Positions 1-63,000 of a stretch of DNA of 64,000 nt are shown one piece after another. The stretch lies in contig OX457074.1 in assembly GCA_949752795.1 (NCBI GenBank), positions 8,073,527 through 8,137,526 of the forward strand, read 5' to 3'. The stretch comes from Hyperoodon ampullatus. Lineage: Eukaryota; Chordata; Mammalia; Artiodactyla; Ziphiidae. Numbering within the stretch: position 1 is the stretch's first letter; each line of letters starts with the position of its first letter. The notes under the pieces were generated by a model that saw nothing but the letters and a program-made list of their open reading frames with translations, did no database searches and was not told where the DNA came from. The position numbers and the translations under genes were made by a program.

Positions 1-769
1 CATACAACAGCACAGATTCAGTATCAACTCACCGTGGTAAGGCTGTTTATACCATACTGACCAAACGCTCTAAATAGCAGTAAACCCAAAGGCATGTATG
101 TGGCAGTGCGGTGGTGACCGGGTGCTGGGGTGTAAAGGTGTGTGTGTTTCAGGAGAAAGGAGAATGCCTCAAAACTAAGGAAACACTGCAAAACCACCTG
201 TATGTGTTCCACCATAGACGCACGCCCCCTGCACCACGTTCAACAGTTCAATGTTCTTTCCATCCGGGGCACAACTCCTGCCACTCTCACCAAGCTCCTC
301 TGCGTTCCACCCCAAACCTGGCTAACAAAGTGAACAATACACATACCATCAGTTCGTGAAGTCACAGGGAAGCACCAGGAGCCCACAAGCGCATAAAGCC
401 TGGGGTTTGTTCCAGCTCCGCCACTGTGGGCGGCGGCAGGATTCTAAACAAGTCACTTGGCCCTGGTGGAACCCACTCACCTTCTGTAAAATGAGTGGTT
501 TTCAAATGATAATCAAAGAAACTTCTCAGAGACTTCAGGGAAGAGGTAGGGATGAGATCTGTAAGAGACTGAGAGGGCAGGGTTCCGAGGCCCCCTGTCT
601 CTGCCCAAATGTTTTACATATTGGCCTCACTTAAAATGGCATCTGAACAAAGACTTCTAAAACAAAGCTGGAGCTTCTGAACACCAGCTAATTCAATCCC
701 ATCTCCAGATTTAACCACCCCAGGACCAAGCTAACATGTATACTAACAATTACAGAGTACCTTCTAAGT

Positions 770-930
770 ATTAAGCATTTTAAATATCTTATTTAACCCT
801 TCACGTCAGTTCTAGGAGACGAGCATTAGTTTCACGTTTACAGGTGGGGAAACTAAAGCTTGGACAAATAAAATGACGTATCCGCAGTCACAAAGCGAGG
901 AACTGGAAGTGTGAGAATGTGAAGCCAACT
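770..930 (-). repeat. MIR SINE fragment
   Basis: The text carries the degraded MIR core in reverse orientation: a fragment like 'acaggtggggaaacta' is followed by sequence resembling the 'cacaaagcgaggaactgg' part of the consensus. Boundaries are approximate because the copy is old and diverged. Confidence 0.6.
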
Positions 931-1304
931 ATTTTTGTCTCCAAAGCCTTTGTTCTCCCTTCCACACTGCATGTCTTTCCCACCATACCAACTCCACCTC
1001 TTGAATTGCTCCAAGTTCCCCCACATCATTTCATGAACTAAAGCCAAAGAGTCAAAAGTGCTTCCTCCCAGAAACAGTTGGTACCCAGTCTCCCATTCAC
1101 AGACCTAGAGACCGACGGGGAGAAAGTGATGACGTGGGACACGTGACACAGAGCTTCCTTCAAGGATTGCCATTTCCCATTAAACACGTTCACTTCTTTA
1201 ATTGCATCTCTCAGGTTTTCTAGACCTTGCAAGGGCGCCTCTCTTCTCCCTCTTTTATCTTCTCCAGAAGTCTACATTTCCATGCGGACTAAATCAAAGG
1301 CTTG

Positions 1305-1307
<3 letters not shown>

Positions 1308-1344
<37 letters not shown>

Positions 1345-1534
1345 GGTACGCGGGCCTCTCAGTGTTGTGACCTCTCCCGTTGCGGAGCACAGGCTCTGGA
1401 CGCGCAGGCCCAGCGGCCATGGCTCACGGGCCCAGCCGCTCCGCGGCACGCGGGATCTTCCCGGACCGGGGCACGAACCCGTGTCCCCTGCATCGGCAGG
1501 CGGACTCTCAACTACTGCGCCACCAGGGAAGCCC
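1308..1534 (-). mobile_element. Short CHR-type (tRNA-derived) SINE, young copy
   Basis: Read on the minus strand, the element starts with the tRNA-like head (GGGCTTCCCTGGTGGCGCAG) and carries A-box and B-box-like motifs (B box near GGTTCGTGCCC). It ends in an uninterrupted run of 35 A (plus-strand T at 1308-1342). The 11 bp sequence AAGGCTTGGTA is repeated on both sides (1297-1307 and 1535-1545) as a target-site duplication. This form with the GCGGTACGCGGGCCTCTCA 3' part is, from memory, typical of cetacean genomes. Intact duplications and a long pure tail indicate recent insertion. Confidence 0.92.
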
Positions 1535-1879
1535 AAGGCTTGGTACTTTAAATCAAGTTCTGGCCAATGGCAGGTGATATGAAAGTATACTTCTCAGTCT
1601 TCTCTCATTTTTTCTCCCAACAGTCCTGTAACAAACGGTCTCATGTACGTACCCACCCCCTTTATTTCCTCTACTCCACCTACATGCAGCTCCCAACCCT
1701 GGATCCCCTTCTTAACTTATATACCTGGCACTGTTTTCTGGATGAGTTCTCAGGGGCAGGAGGAGAGAGGGTAAAGAGTAGGAAGCAGAGAGTTTAAAGG
1801 GAAAGCTTAAACCAAACACACACATCCTCAGACCCCTCCCTCTGGGGCCTCTAAAGCACGCACAAACCCGAGACAGGAG

Positions 1880-3468
1880 TGATGGTTAAAAAAATTTGGG
1901 TTTTATTGTTCTTGCTAAACAATACTAAAAAAAAAAAAAATTTCATTTTGAAGGCAGGGCTTGAATTATTTAATTTTGATCCATTTATTTAATTAAAAAA
2001 AAAAGGAAGGGGAAAGAGATCATGGCCAAAGCAATAGTAGTTAACCCCCACCCCACCCCCAAAGCTCTAGCCAGTCACATGAGCATCACCCACCTCCCAC
2101 GCCACGGTGCCTGACATTCAGATGGTGGCACACTCTACCCACTGGACCGCCTTGCAGGCAACAGAGGCAATGGGTGCCAGTTTAACTCTCAGCAGGTTAG
2201 TCAAACCAGACAAACCGGTGGGCTAAAGTCCAGAAATTCTTCCCAGGTTTTCTGCCCATCGGCTGAGCACATACAAACTGTCATAAGCTTGTAAAACTTA
2301 AGGGGGGGTAGGGAAGGGCATAAGAGCAGGAGGTTGGCAGAAGAGAAATGATAGGTCACCCAAGCTTTCTCCTGGGCTAGTGGCTCTGGATACAGACTTA
2401 AAGAGAGGTCGGAACAGGCAGACTCCAGGTTTCTCATGAAAGAAAACCATCCTTCGAGAAGGAGCTGAGATGTGCCGTGCAAAATAGTTCTTCCTGCAGA
2501 GGGCACAGGAGAAAGGGCAGTGGACGCTCCCATCTAGGAGACAGGAGAGTGGTGAGGAAGTTCTTCTAGTACCGTGAAGTAAGACAAAGGCAGAGGGAGA
2601 ATCCTGAGGTTTTTGCCGAATGTGAGACTGGTACACATACAGTTAAAGACTGAAAAGCTACCAGGAACCCTCAAAGCCAGATCCCATCTGCATACACTGG
2701 CTCTACAAAGTGCTGCAGGAGATTCTTGCTGTGAACTAAGTCAAGTTAGTTGCCTGGCTATGGGTGGTGGGGAGGACAATAGACTTTTATTTTCAGAGGG
2801 ATGAGGTGGGAAGAGCGGCCATGATCTAGTAAAAAGAGACCTGCAAGAAGCAGAAAATATTTAGAGAACATTTTAATATATATTTTCATATATATATTTA
2901 AAGTTAAGAAAAATAAAACTAATTCAAGCCATGCCCTGTGCAAAAAAAGAAAAACAAAAGAAAAAAAAAAAAAAGAAAAATTTAAAGTGAGACCTCTGTG
3001 TTCTGCTCTAGTCTCAACTTAAGTATCACAGTCAGCCTGTTACTTTTATTTTGGAAGAGAAGATGTAAAAGTTTCTTTCAATCACTCAGAAGGCAAGTGT
3101 AGCCACTTATAAAAACAGAATGGCAGAGACAGACTGGGAAAGGAAAGTCAGAGGTGAAAGGGCAGAGCAGGAAAGGAATTTTCAAAAATAAAATTAACAA
3201 GGTGACTGTTCCAGAAGGGGGGCTGTGAAAAGGACATGGTGGACCGAAGTCTGTTAGTCAAGTAATGATTCAACTTTTAAATTATTCTCTTGTTCTTTTC
3301 TGTTGGGTGTTTTGTTTGTTCAAGTCTAAGATTTGGAAATGCTGACCCTTTGTTGACAAGAGCCAACAGGAAATATAGAATCCCTTCCCTCCCCCGGCCT
3401 GCCTCCGCTGAAGCCACCACCATCGCCTCCTTGGCTGGATGCTGGAAGAGTCCTCTGTATGTGTGGAC
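1880..3468 (-). other. LSM12: LSM12 3' untranslated region
   Basis: The stretch runs from the stop codon at 3469-3471 to the poly(A) signal at 1902-1907. It is AT-rich, with A-rich runs near 2940-2980 and AU-rich stretches near 2870-2900. No splice junction or competing gene was seen. The distal end is inferred from the poly(A) signal only. Confidence 0.65.
1902..1907 (-). terminator. LSM12: LSM12 polyadenylation signal (AATAAA)
   Basis: AATAAA on the minus strand is followed about 20 nt later by a plausible cleavage region (about 1878-1885) and then a GT-rich stretch (about 1850-1870). It is the last such signal downstream of the LSM12 stop codon before the spacer, so it is the best candidate for the end of the main transcript. 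Confidence 0.7.
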
Positions 3469-21627
<18,159 letters not shown>

Positions 21628-21660
21628 CACGCTAGGGCGTGGCCTGGACTGGGTGGGGCG

Positions 21661-23940
21661 GGAGCCTAGGTGGATGAGGAGAAAAGAGGAAATAAAGAGG
21701 AATGTGAATAATTACGTTTGTGCGGCTGCGCCCGGTTTGTAACGGGCTTGCAAGGTCCATTTTAGAAGTTAAGGATAAATGACCTACGTGGAATGAAAAG
21801 GGGAGGGAGGAGGGAACTGCAGTCTCCATTACGTGCACACCTTGACACAAGGGTTTGATGAATGAACTCTGTATTTTACAAATGAGGAATCCGAGGCCCA
21901 GAAGACTTAACTAAACTTGCTCAAAACGGTTACACCTAACTACAGAGTGGTAGTGGAAAGAACATTGGCTGTAGAGTTAACTAAAACGGAATCGGAATTC
22001 CACTGAGTTATATGACCTTGAGCAAATTACTAAGCCTGATTCTTTTCTTTATTCCTTCTGTATTATCACTGTTGAGCATCCGGCAACCCTTCGATGTAGG
22101 GATCAGTATCCTCATTTTACAGAGGAAGAAACTAAGTCTTAGACTAAACTTTGTCCAGGGTCGCACAACTAGCAAGGATCGGTCTACCTGTTTCCAAAGA
22201 CGGTGCTATTTACTGCTATGCTATATTAGATAATACCTCACAGAGCAGTTAGGAGGAGCGGGAGATAATGAGATAATGTGTACAAATGCATGGCATGTAG
22301 TAGATCCTTAATAAATGGTAGTTCCTCCGTGATCACCCGTCACTGTTGGAACTCAAGATGCTTCCCCATCTCCCATCTTGCCTTCTCCTCTAGAAAACCG
22401 GGCAAAGAGCCAGAATGAGGAGCAATGGTATTGACAAAGGGAGCCTTGGGGCAGGAGTTTTGGGCCCCCCATTAATGACTATCTAATATACGAAACAGTT
22501 TTCTTAACATGTAAGTACGATGCAGATGCATTTTCAAGCCCTACCATCACCAGTTGCCATCCCTAACCCACCTACCCTTCCACTAAAGAAATTCTAGAGC
22601 CTCATGTATGAGTAACGACAGGCAAAGAGAGGGAGGCAAAGGGCCAGTCCTGGCACTGCTTAACCTGAACAAATTTCAAAAGTGTTTCCTTGCCTTGCAA
22701 GAGACATCAACTTCCTAAAGTTGGGCCCATATTAGTACAATCATTGTAATAGAAATAAACATACTGCTCCCTCATACTTGGGTTTTTCCAGAGAACTTTC
22801 ACGTCTACCCCATAACAAGTCATACGTAACTGCCACTCCACCTTTTATATAACATTGTGATTATAGGTTCTCATAAATGACTGCCAGGCACTGTTAGGAA
22901 AAGCTTCCTGGAAGAAGTGGGAAAATCTGAGACCTGGAAGACAAGCAGGGAAAGAGTGGCTACGTTCTAAGCAGAGGTAACTGCAGACGTCAGGACCCCT
23001 AAAAGGAGAGAGCTTGGTGATTTCAGGGAGCATAAAGTAGCTCAGAAATATCATGAAACAGAATGTGGGACTGGGCTGGTAAAAGTTGTCTTGGCTAGAG
23101 GCCAAGCAAACTTTCAAAGACTAAGAAAATTTAGGCTTTTTCCTAGGGGCAATTGAAAAACATTTAGCAAGGGAGCAAAATGAGATTTGTATCTAGCTTC
23201 CTTTCCCCACACCTTTTTAATTAGTGAAATTAATCTCTTTACAAGAAGAACCCAAATTTACATTCTCATTTTCACCCCTCAAAAACTCTCCAAGGACAAA
23301 GTTGCTTGAGGTAGGAGGGAAAGACTTCACCAGTCTCCTCCCACCTCACCTCTGCCTCTAGGCAAGACCTCACCTAGAATAGCTGAGATTTCTATTTTCT
23401 GTGTGTTCCTCCAAAGGATTATTCCAATTTTTGTCGCCTCTCCTCTTCCTTTACCAACCCAGCTACTATCTCATGGTTTATCTGCCCAGCGGGGTTCTGG
23501 AAGGCAACATGACAAGATGACGAAAGGAGAGGGGCAAGGCGAGCACAGAACTGGGAGGAAGGGTGATTTAGACTGTGCTATGCGTAACAACTCTCAAGCC
23601 GTTAGGGATGACCCCTCAAAATCAAGAGGCTGATCTGTCAGCCTCCAAATCAACAGCAGAGGAATTCAAGCAGGAGAGTCTTGGGCTGGGGGAGGAAGGC
23701 GTGTACCGGTTAGCCAGCTGTGTGTGCAAACGTAGGGGCCCGCTTCAGCGCCGACCAGGGATGCCTGGCTCCCCGGAGCAGGGGTTGTCCCTAGCCTTCT
23801 CTCCAAGAGATCTCGAAATATTTTTGGAGGGTAGCGGTACTGGAGGAGAAAGGTCTGGTCTGGAAGGAATCCTGGCCCGGGATATTACATATCCATCTTC
23901 ACAGAAGTAAAGGAGGGATTCACCGCCGACCCTCAGGTTA
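21661..23940. other. Spacer between the divergent LSM12 and G6PC3 promoters
   Basis: The two genes point away from each other, with about 2.8 kb between start codons. The spacer carries MIR-like fragments near 21865-21930, 21945-22060, 22085-22200 and 22205-22322. I saw no exon with splice sites and recognisable protein, and no RNA gene. Confidence 0.65.
21865..22322. repeat. Cluster of MIR fragments in both orientations
   Basis: MIR-like pieces lie side by side: 'ttttacaaatgaggaatccg' (reverse), 'gaacattggctgtagagtta' (forward), 'cattttacagaggaagaaac' (reverse), and 'ttaataaatggtagttcctc' (forward tail). They could be several old insertions or one rearranged group. Confidence 0.55.
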
Positions 23941-23992
23941 GTCTGTCCCATGACCCGGAACAGCAGCTGGAGCCGCCTCTACGCCCTCTGCC

Positions 23993-24018
23993 CACGTGCC
24001 GGCAATAGCAGCCACGTG
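23993..24018. promoter_or_regulatory. G6PC3: Paired CACGTG E-boxes in the G6PC3 promoter
   Basis: CACGTG occurs at 23993-23998 and 24013-24018, exactly 20 bp apart, in mirrored flanks (CCCACGTG and CACGTGGG). They lie about 300 bp upstream of the start codon. Such sites bind USF, MYC/MAX and related bHLH-ZIP factors. Confidence 0.55.
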
Positions 24019-24183
24019 GGGCTCTGCGGAAACGCCTTCGAAAAGATTTGTCCCCTGCGCTGCCCAGTAGAGAGGGAGGCCCGGGAAGAGCGCAGGAGGA
24101 GGAAACGGCACCGGCAGGAGGCCTGGCTCGCGCGAGCCTGGGGCTGCCGGGGGCGGGGCAGGGAGGCGGGGCTTTCCGGGCCA

Positions 24184-24197
24184 CCGCCAGGGGGCGG
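24184..24197 (+). promoter_or_regulatory. G6PC3: Candidate CTCF/Sp1 composite site
   Basis: CCGCCAGGGGGCGG matches the CTCF core at all but one position and also contains a GC box. It lies about 120 bp upstream of the G6PC3 start codon. Confidence 0.45.
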
Positions 24198-24235
24198 GGC
24201 CTCGGATCCGAAGGGTGGGCTTTGGAGGGCCGTGA

Positions 24236-28261
<4,026 letters not shown>

Positions 28262-28566
28262 CTCTAGGTGCCTCCTACAGCCACTCTCCCTCACACAAAG
28301 CCCACACTCCGTGACCTCCACACTCCGAGGAGGCAGCCCCGTCCCCTTCCAGCCCCCAACAGGCCCTGCTCATGGTGAATTTTCTACTTCTCCCACCGCC
28401 TGGTCTCAGCCCCAGAGAAGGGCCTTCTCTCTCCCAGGAAGGCTGGTCCTCCTCCTGCCTTCCCTCCCAAGTCCCCAAAGGGCAAAGGCAACAGCGAGAC
28501 CAGTGGGTTCCTGTAACACTGTGAGGGGTTCAGAGCAGCCCCAATAAAGCCCTTCCACACCTCTGG
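28262..28566 (+). other. G6PC3: G6PC3 3' untranslated region with AATAAA at 28543-28548
   Basis: A short 3' UTR of about 300 nt leads to AATAAA at 28543-28548, with a plausible cleavage site near 28565. A C/T-rich and GT-containing stretch follows. Confidence 0.75.
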
Positions 28567-28960
28567 ACTCCTCTCTTGACTCTGTGCACATCTCCACTGG
28601 ACTTGCCTGTGTGGCTGCACGTGGAACCCTTGCCAGGCCACCTGTTCTGCACCCGCTTCAACCCTGTGCCCCCAGAGACTGAGAGTCAGAAGGAACAGGG
28701 AGACCTTCAGCCCTGGGCCCCCTCCCCACCATCACCACGTAGGCCACACAGAGGTTCCAGGAGATGCTGTGGCTACGTTCAGTGAAACCTTGTTCTTAAC
28801 CCACAGGACAGAGATCCCACTCCCTCCCACCCCAGCCTCTTGTTCCCTAAATTGGCTAGTCCAGGGGCTGGAGAAAAGAAGAGTAGTTTTTTTTGGCCAG
28901 GAGGGGGAATGGCACCCTCAACTCCATTTGAGAGCCCAGAGAACAGAGACATTGGCCCCA
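28567..28960. other. Gap between convergent G6PC3 and HDAC5 ends
   Basis: About 400 bp separates the two poly(A) regions. No repeat, exon or RNA gene was recognised in it. Confidence 0.7.
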
Positions 28961-28964
28961 GAAG

Positions 28965-30602
28965 GCACTGCCAGAAACAAGTTTATTTACACAAGGACAC
29001 ACAGTGTAACAGGTTACAAAATACTTAACTGAAATCCATGTCCAAGGAGACAAAGCAAGGAGTGGGTTTACGTGAGAACCAGACCGGCCGTGGGGAGAGG
29101 GAGGGTAAGCGGCCCGGAGCTGGGGCTCAGCATGGGGAGGCCTGGTACACTGGGCCCAGCCCCATCCCCATCCCCCAGGAGGATCTAGAACACACTAACA
29201 AGACACAAGCGCACAATGAACCAATGGTGGCGGGACTCCTGCCCCTCCCCTGGCTCCCTCAACCCTGCTCAGGCCCCCATTAGGATAATAAATATGTAAA
29301 CAGATTGGTGGAGCCCTGGGGACGGGAGGAAAGAAAGTTTATGCGGTGTTGGGGAGAAGGAGGGAGGAAGACTCAGCCCCCTAGGAGCTGCTTCCCATCT
29401 TTGGTTTCCCACAGGCTGGAGAGCATTCGCTAGAAGCCTTGTGGGCTCCTAGCCCTGGAAACAAGAAGGCTAGCAGGGCTTCTGGGAAAGAGAAAGGGCA
29501 GTGCCCAGCCCCATCCTGGTCTTAGTTCCCTTGGGCTGGTGGCCCACAGAGGAAGCCCAGGAGGAAGGCAAGCTACAGCTGAGGGCAGACTCCTGGGTTC
29601 TGGCCCTGGCCCTTCTAGAACTCCCACTCACCATCCCCAGGCTTCAAAGCCAAAGGCCCCAGGAGAGAGGTGGGCCACTGACCCTTCTGCTTGCAGCATG
29701 CTGGATGGCTGGGGAAATCTGGTCCTGAACAGCAGGGGGGCTCTCACCAGCCTGGAGCCCCCCTGCAGGGGCCACCTTCTCCCCGCTCCCCAGACTGTGC
29801 CAGCAGAGGGTCAGGGAGGCCGAAGATGGAGAGCAGGCCTGGCTCTGTGCCTCCTCTTGGCCCCTCAGAACCCAGGAGCGCAGCTCCAAACCTCCCCACA
29901 CGCTTTCACCCTCTCCGGCCCCTGAGAAGGGGAAATAGGCCCTGAGGAGGGTAAAGCAAGGCAGCCCTGCCCGCAGACCTCAGGCCCATATCCTAGAGCA
30001 CAAAGCTTCCCTTCCGTGCTGAGGCCAGGAGAAAGGAGGAGGAGAGGGGTGTGTGTGGAGATGGTGAGGACACGGGGGGAAAAGAGTGAGAATCGCAGGG
30101 CGGGAGCCCACCTCCCCTCCACTCTACATCTTTAGACTGTAGAGGGACCCTCCGGATCCTCCCCTGGGGCTGGAGAGGGGAGGAGGGTGAAATTAAGGCA
30201 TTTCCCCCTAAGTCAGCTGAAGCCAAGGCACCAAACTTACTGTTCCCTCCTCACTCAGGGGGACCCCAGAACCGGAAGGTGCTATCTGGGCCCCAGGCCC
30301 ACCTTGAGCTGGCCCAAGCTCCAAGGGCGACAAAGACAGAATGCAGGAAGTGGGTGTGGGGTACAACGTGAGGGAAGGGCTGGAAAGGGTACTCCTCGCC
30401 CTACAGAGGGCGCAAACTTCTAGAGCTGAGACACGGGCCACGGTGGGGCGGGGAAGGGGGGGTCTGAGGCAGCTTAGAGGAGGAGGGGCGAGGCTGAGAG
30501 ACCCACACGGCACACGTTGTTGAATGTGTGACTTTTTGTTTTTTAATAGAAAAAATAAACAAAATCACAATGATGAAGCCCAGAGGGGTGGGGGCCAGGG
30601 CG
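28965..30602 (-). other. HDAC5: HDAC5 3' untranslated region
   Basis: The stretch runs from the stop codon at 30603-30605 to the poly(A) signal at 28982-28987. It is GC-rich apart from an AT-rich patch just after the stop (about 30530-30560). The open frames in it lack coding character. Confidence 0.7.
28982..28987 (-). terminator. HDAC5: HDAC5 polyadenylation signal (AATAAA)
   Basis: AATAAA on the minus strand is followed by a TTGTTTCTGG-type downstream region. It is the first good signal after the HDAC5 stop codon when reading leftward, giving a 3' UTR of about 1.6 kb. Confidence 0.7.
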
Positions 30603-60008
<29,406 letters not shown>

Positions 60009-60069
60009 GCCGGCTCTGGGCCCGCAGGAAGCTGGCGTTGGGGGCTGGGACGGGAGGGGGTGGAGCTGC

Positions 60070-63000
60070 GGTGATGTCAAGAGAGACAGACGATAACAGA
60101 CAGACGGACGGGACAGGAGCCCGGGGCCGCTGTGCCTCTAACGCCCATCCGAGGCCATCCTTCGGGGCGAGGCAGTCAGGCACTCAGAACGGCATCCCTG
60201 GGGAGAGATGGAGCAGGGTTAGAGGTCCCCAACTCTGGAATCTGAGAGTCGAAGGAGACCTTGGAGCTTGTCAGTTACACCTAGGGAAGAGAGGGTGGGC
60301 CACCTGCCCAGGGGCACAGAACTGGGCCAGACCCTGGTTTCTTCTCTTTCTAACTGGTGAGGACGGACGTCAGCCCTCAAGGGAAGGGAAATGGCTACAG
60401 TAGCCACAACAAAATTCTTTTTTAGGTGACAATGTGCACTGCCAGGTGGGGAGACCTCACAGACTCCCAAGGGTGCCTGACGTGGGAGATGGTGCTCACC
60501 AAAGGAGAAAGTGCAGGGAAAGTGCTTCTGAACTCTGTCCAGGGCAGTGGGGAGACGCAGGGCTGATCTGGAGCCCCTCGCAGAACTTAAGGGAGAGACT
60601 GGTATCCCAGCCCCAGTAGCCTGAGGTCGGACTCTCATCTTCTCCCTACTCCCTGATCCTTGTGCCACCCAACTCTGGAAACGTGATGTGCTTCTGTCTT
60701 GGTCTCCCCCATTCAACAAAACAACAGGTCAGAAAAAAGAGGGCAACAATTGCTTTTCCTCTACCCATTAACCATGCTGTTTCCAAGAATTTCGAAAGAC
60801 AGAGACATTCATCCCACATCCGGTGCCCTCTGGACTGGGGGTCCAAGGCCCAAGCCCAGGGCCTTGTGTGTGTTGTATAGGTTGTGCCCTGTGCAACGAG
60901 GTCTGAAATCCAGCCTTTGCTCTGCCTGCCAAGCTACACAGGCTAAATCCACCCAGAATAAGGGACACCGTTTTCCAGTTTGTACAAAGGCACCAAAAGG
61001 CCCAGCAGTACGCCTGCTGAGGCCAATATAGCAAGAGAGGATGTCCCCGTATTACAGGACCATGAGTTTGCCAACCTGTTCCCACCTCTCCAGCTCCCCA
61101 CCTCGCTCCAGCCCCACAGCGAGTCCTCAAGCCTCAGACACTACACACGCACCCACCTGGGCCCATCCCTAAACAGTCCACGATCCACCCTAGACATGAT
61201 CTCATTCGTTTTCTTCCAGATGAAGGCAGGCCCTCCAACACCCAGTGAAATCGAGGTAGCTGGAAGCGATCGATGAGGCCGAGATTTAAACCCTAACTGT
61301 GCTCCCCAAACTAGGAAGAGACAATCAGCTCCACCCCAGGACAGCCCACCTCCTGGCAGGATAAATTCTCGGTAAGCCCTGCATTCTCATCAAGGATCGC
61401 CAGGCGTGGGGTCCATTTGGAGCCGAGGAGTGCAGGAGTCAGCCACGGCAGGGACACAAGAACATACACACAGACATGCACACACGTATGCCGTGCACAG
61501 CGTAGGAAGACCTCAAGTCCTCCTAGGCCTGCTGCCCCCTAGGTTTGGACTCTGTAGCTGGAGAAGGGTGCACTCAGATGGGGAGGTGGGAGGAGGCAGA
61601 GAGAAGGGGCTGAATTGCTCCCAGCAGGTACAGGTGTGGGGCAAGGACGAAAGAGGCTGCGCAGGACTGGGGCCAAGCTCAGGAAGGCGGCAGGTGGGGT
61701 TGTTGGTGCCCTGGCAGGGCCCGCGTGGGCAGAGAGCTCAGCCCATGCCCACCCCGGGGCTGGCACCCAGTCCTGCCCACACCCCTTCCCATGGGCTGGG
61801 GAACACAGGTTCAGAAATTCCCACGATTCCCAGCAGCCCGAGTGCCCCAGCCCATCTCCTTAGTGAAAGGAACCTCCACAACAGGGCGCTCAGGAGGGGC
61901 AGAGGCTCCATGGTACACAAACTACGTTCAGATCTGCCCTGAGCCCCCATCTTCCTCACCCCCTGGGGAGAAGAGGAAGGGAGGGGCTCCTAGAACTCCC
62001 AAGGGGCTCAGGACTCTGTTAGGCTGCACTCCTGCCCACCCTGCAGAATGTAGCAGGACCCTGGACCCCCATCCACCTGTGGAGAGTGTCTGCCAACACC
62101 CCCATCAAGCCTCCCTGGGAAACAAAGCAGCATTCACGGTCTAATCAGGACAGGCAGGACAGGTGTAGATTTTTGACTAAGGAGGGCCATGCAAGGGGAA
62201 AGGGCAGCTTTATGGTTAAAACCCGAACTGCTGGAAAAAAGAAAAACAAAAACCTGAGCTGTTGGGTGCCTCCTCAGCCAGAGAAACTCACTGCTGACCA
62301 TTGTTATAGGAAGGTCTCGGTGGGCAGTCAGGGGCCAAGAGCTGTGTGGCTCCTGGCACTTCGATGCCAAACCAGTGAGCTACCTGGCTTCCGTGACATC
62401 ACAAGTAGGCAGATCCCAGGGCCCTGTCCCCATCCCCTGAGAACTCTCTCTTCCAGTCAGACCTCTGTCCCACCCCAGGATCCAAACCCACTTCCCACCT
62501 CCAGCCAGGACGGCAGGAAACCAGCTGCATCTCACCCTACAAGCTCATGGCTAAGCCGGGGGAGGAAAGGCAAAAACCCTAGGGGAACATCCCGCACTCC
62601 ATTCACGAGCAATAAAAACTCTGGCAGAGGGTAGCAGGAGAAGAGCAGCCAAGTGAGGGACATGAGGAGGAGGCAATGCCTCAAAGGCCCGAAGTTCACA
62701 ATGCTGCCCTGCAGGTATCTTGTCCCTCAAGGAACCTGAACTCCAGCACCACCAGGCAGCCGCTCTGCCAACACACCAGCTCTGGCCCTGCTAGAGGCAG
62801 GCCCAAGTCCTGAGCACTGAGGCTGGGGACCTGTCCCCAGGTCAAGGCAGCCAGGTGAGCTGTCTGAACCAAATCCTGTGAGCCTGAGATTGCTCACAAT
62901 ATGAGATGTGCCCCAAAGACGTCATCAGAAAGCTACAAGCCCAGACATCCCATCCCAAGGCACAAAGGAACTCTCATCTTGACCCCTCCTGACCGTGGCC

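Larger units (their letters stand above)
1..1876. other. Spacer downstream of LSM12
   Basis: No coding exon could be supported here. The stretch contains a MIR fragment near 770-930 and a young CHR SINE at 1308-1534. In human the next gene on this side of LSM12 is TMEM101, so this is inferred to be the LSM12-TMEM101 interval. The small open frames are in repeat or low-complexity sequence. Confidence 0.6.
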
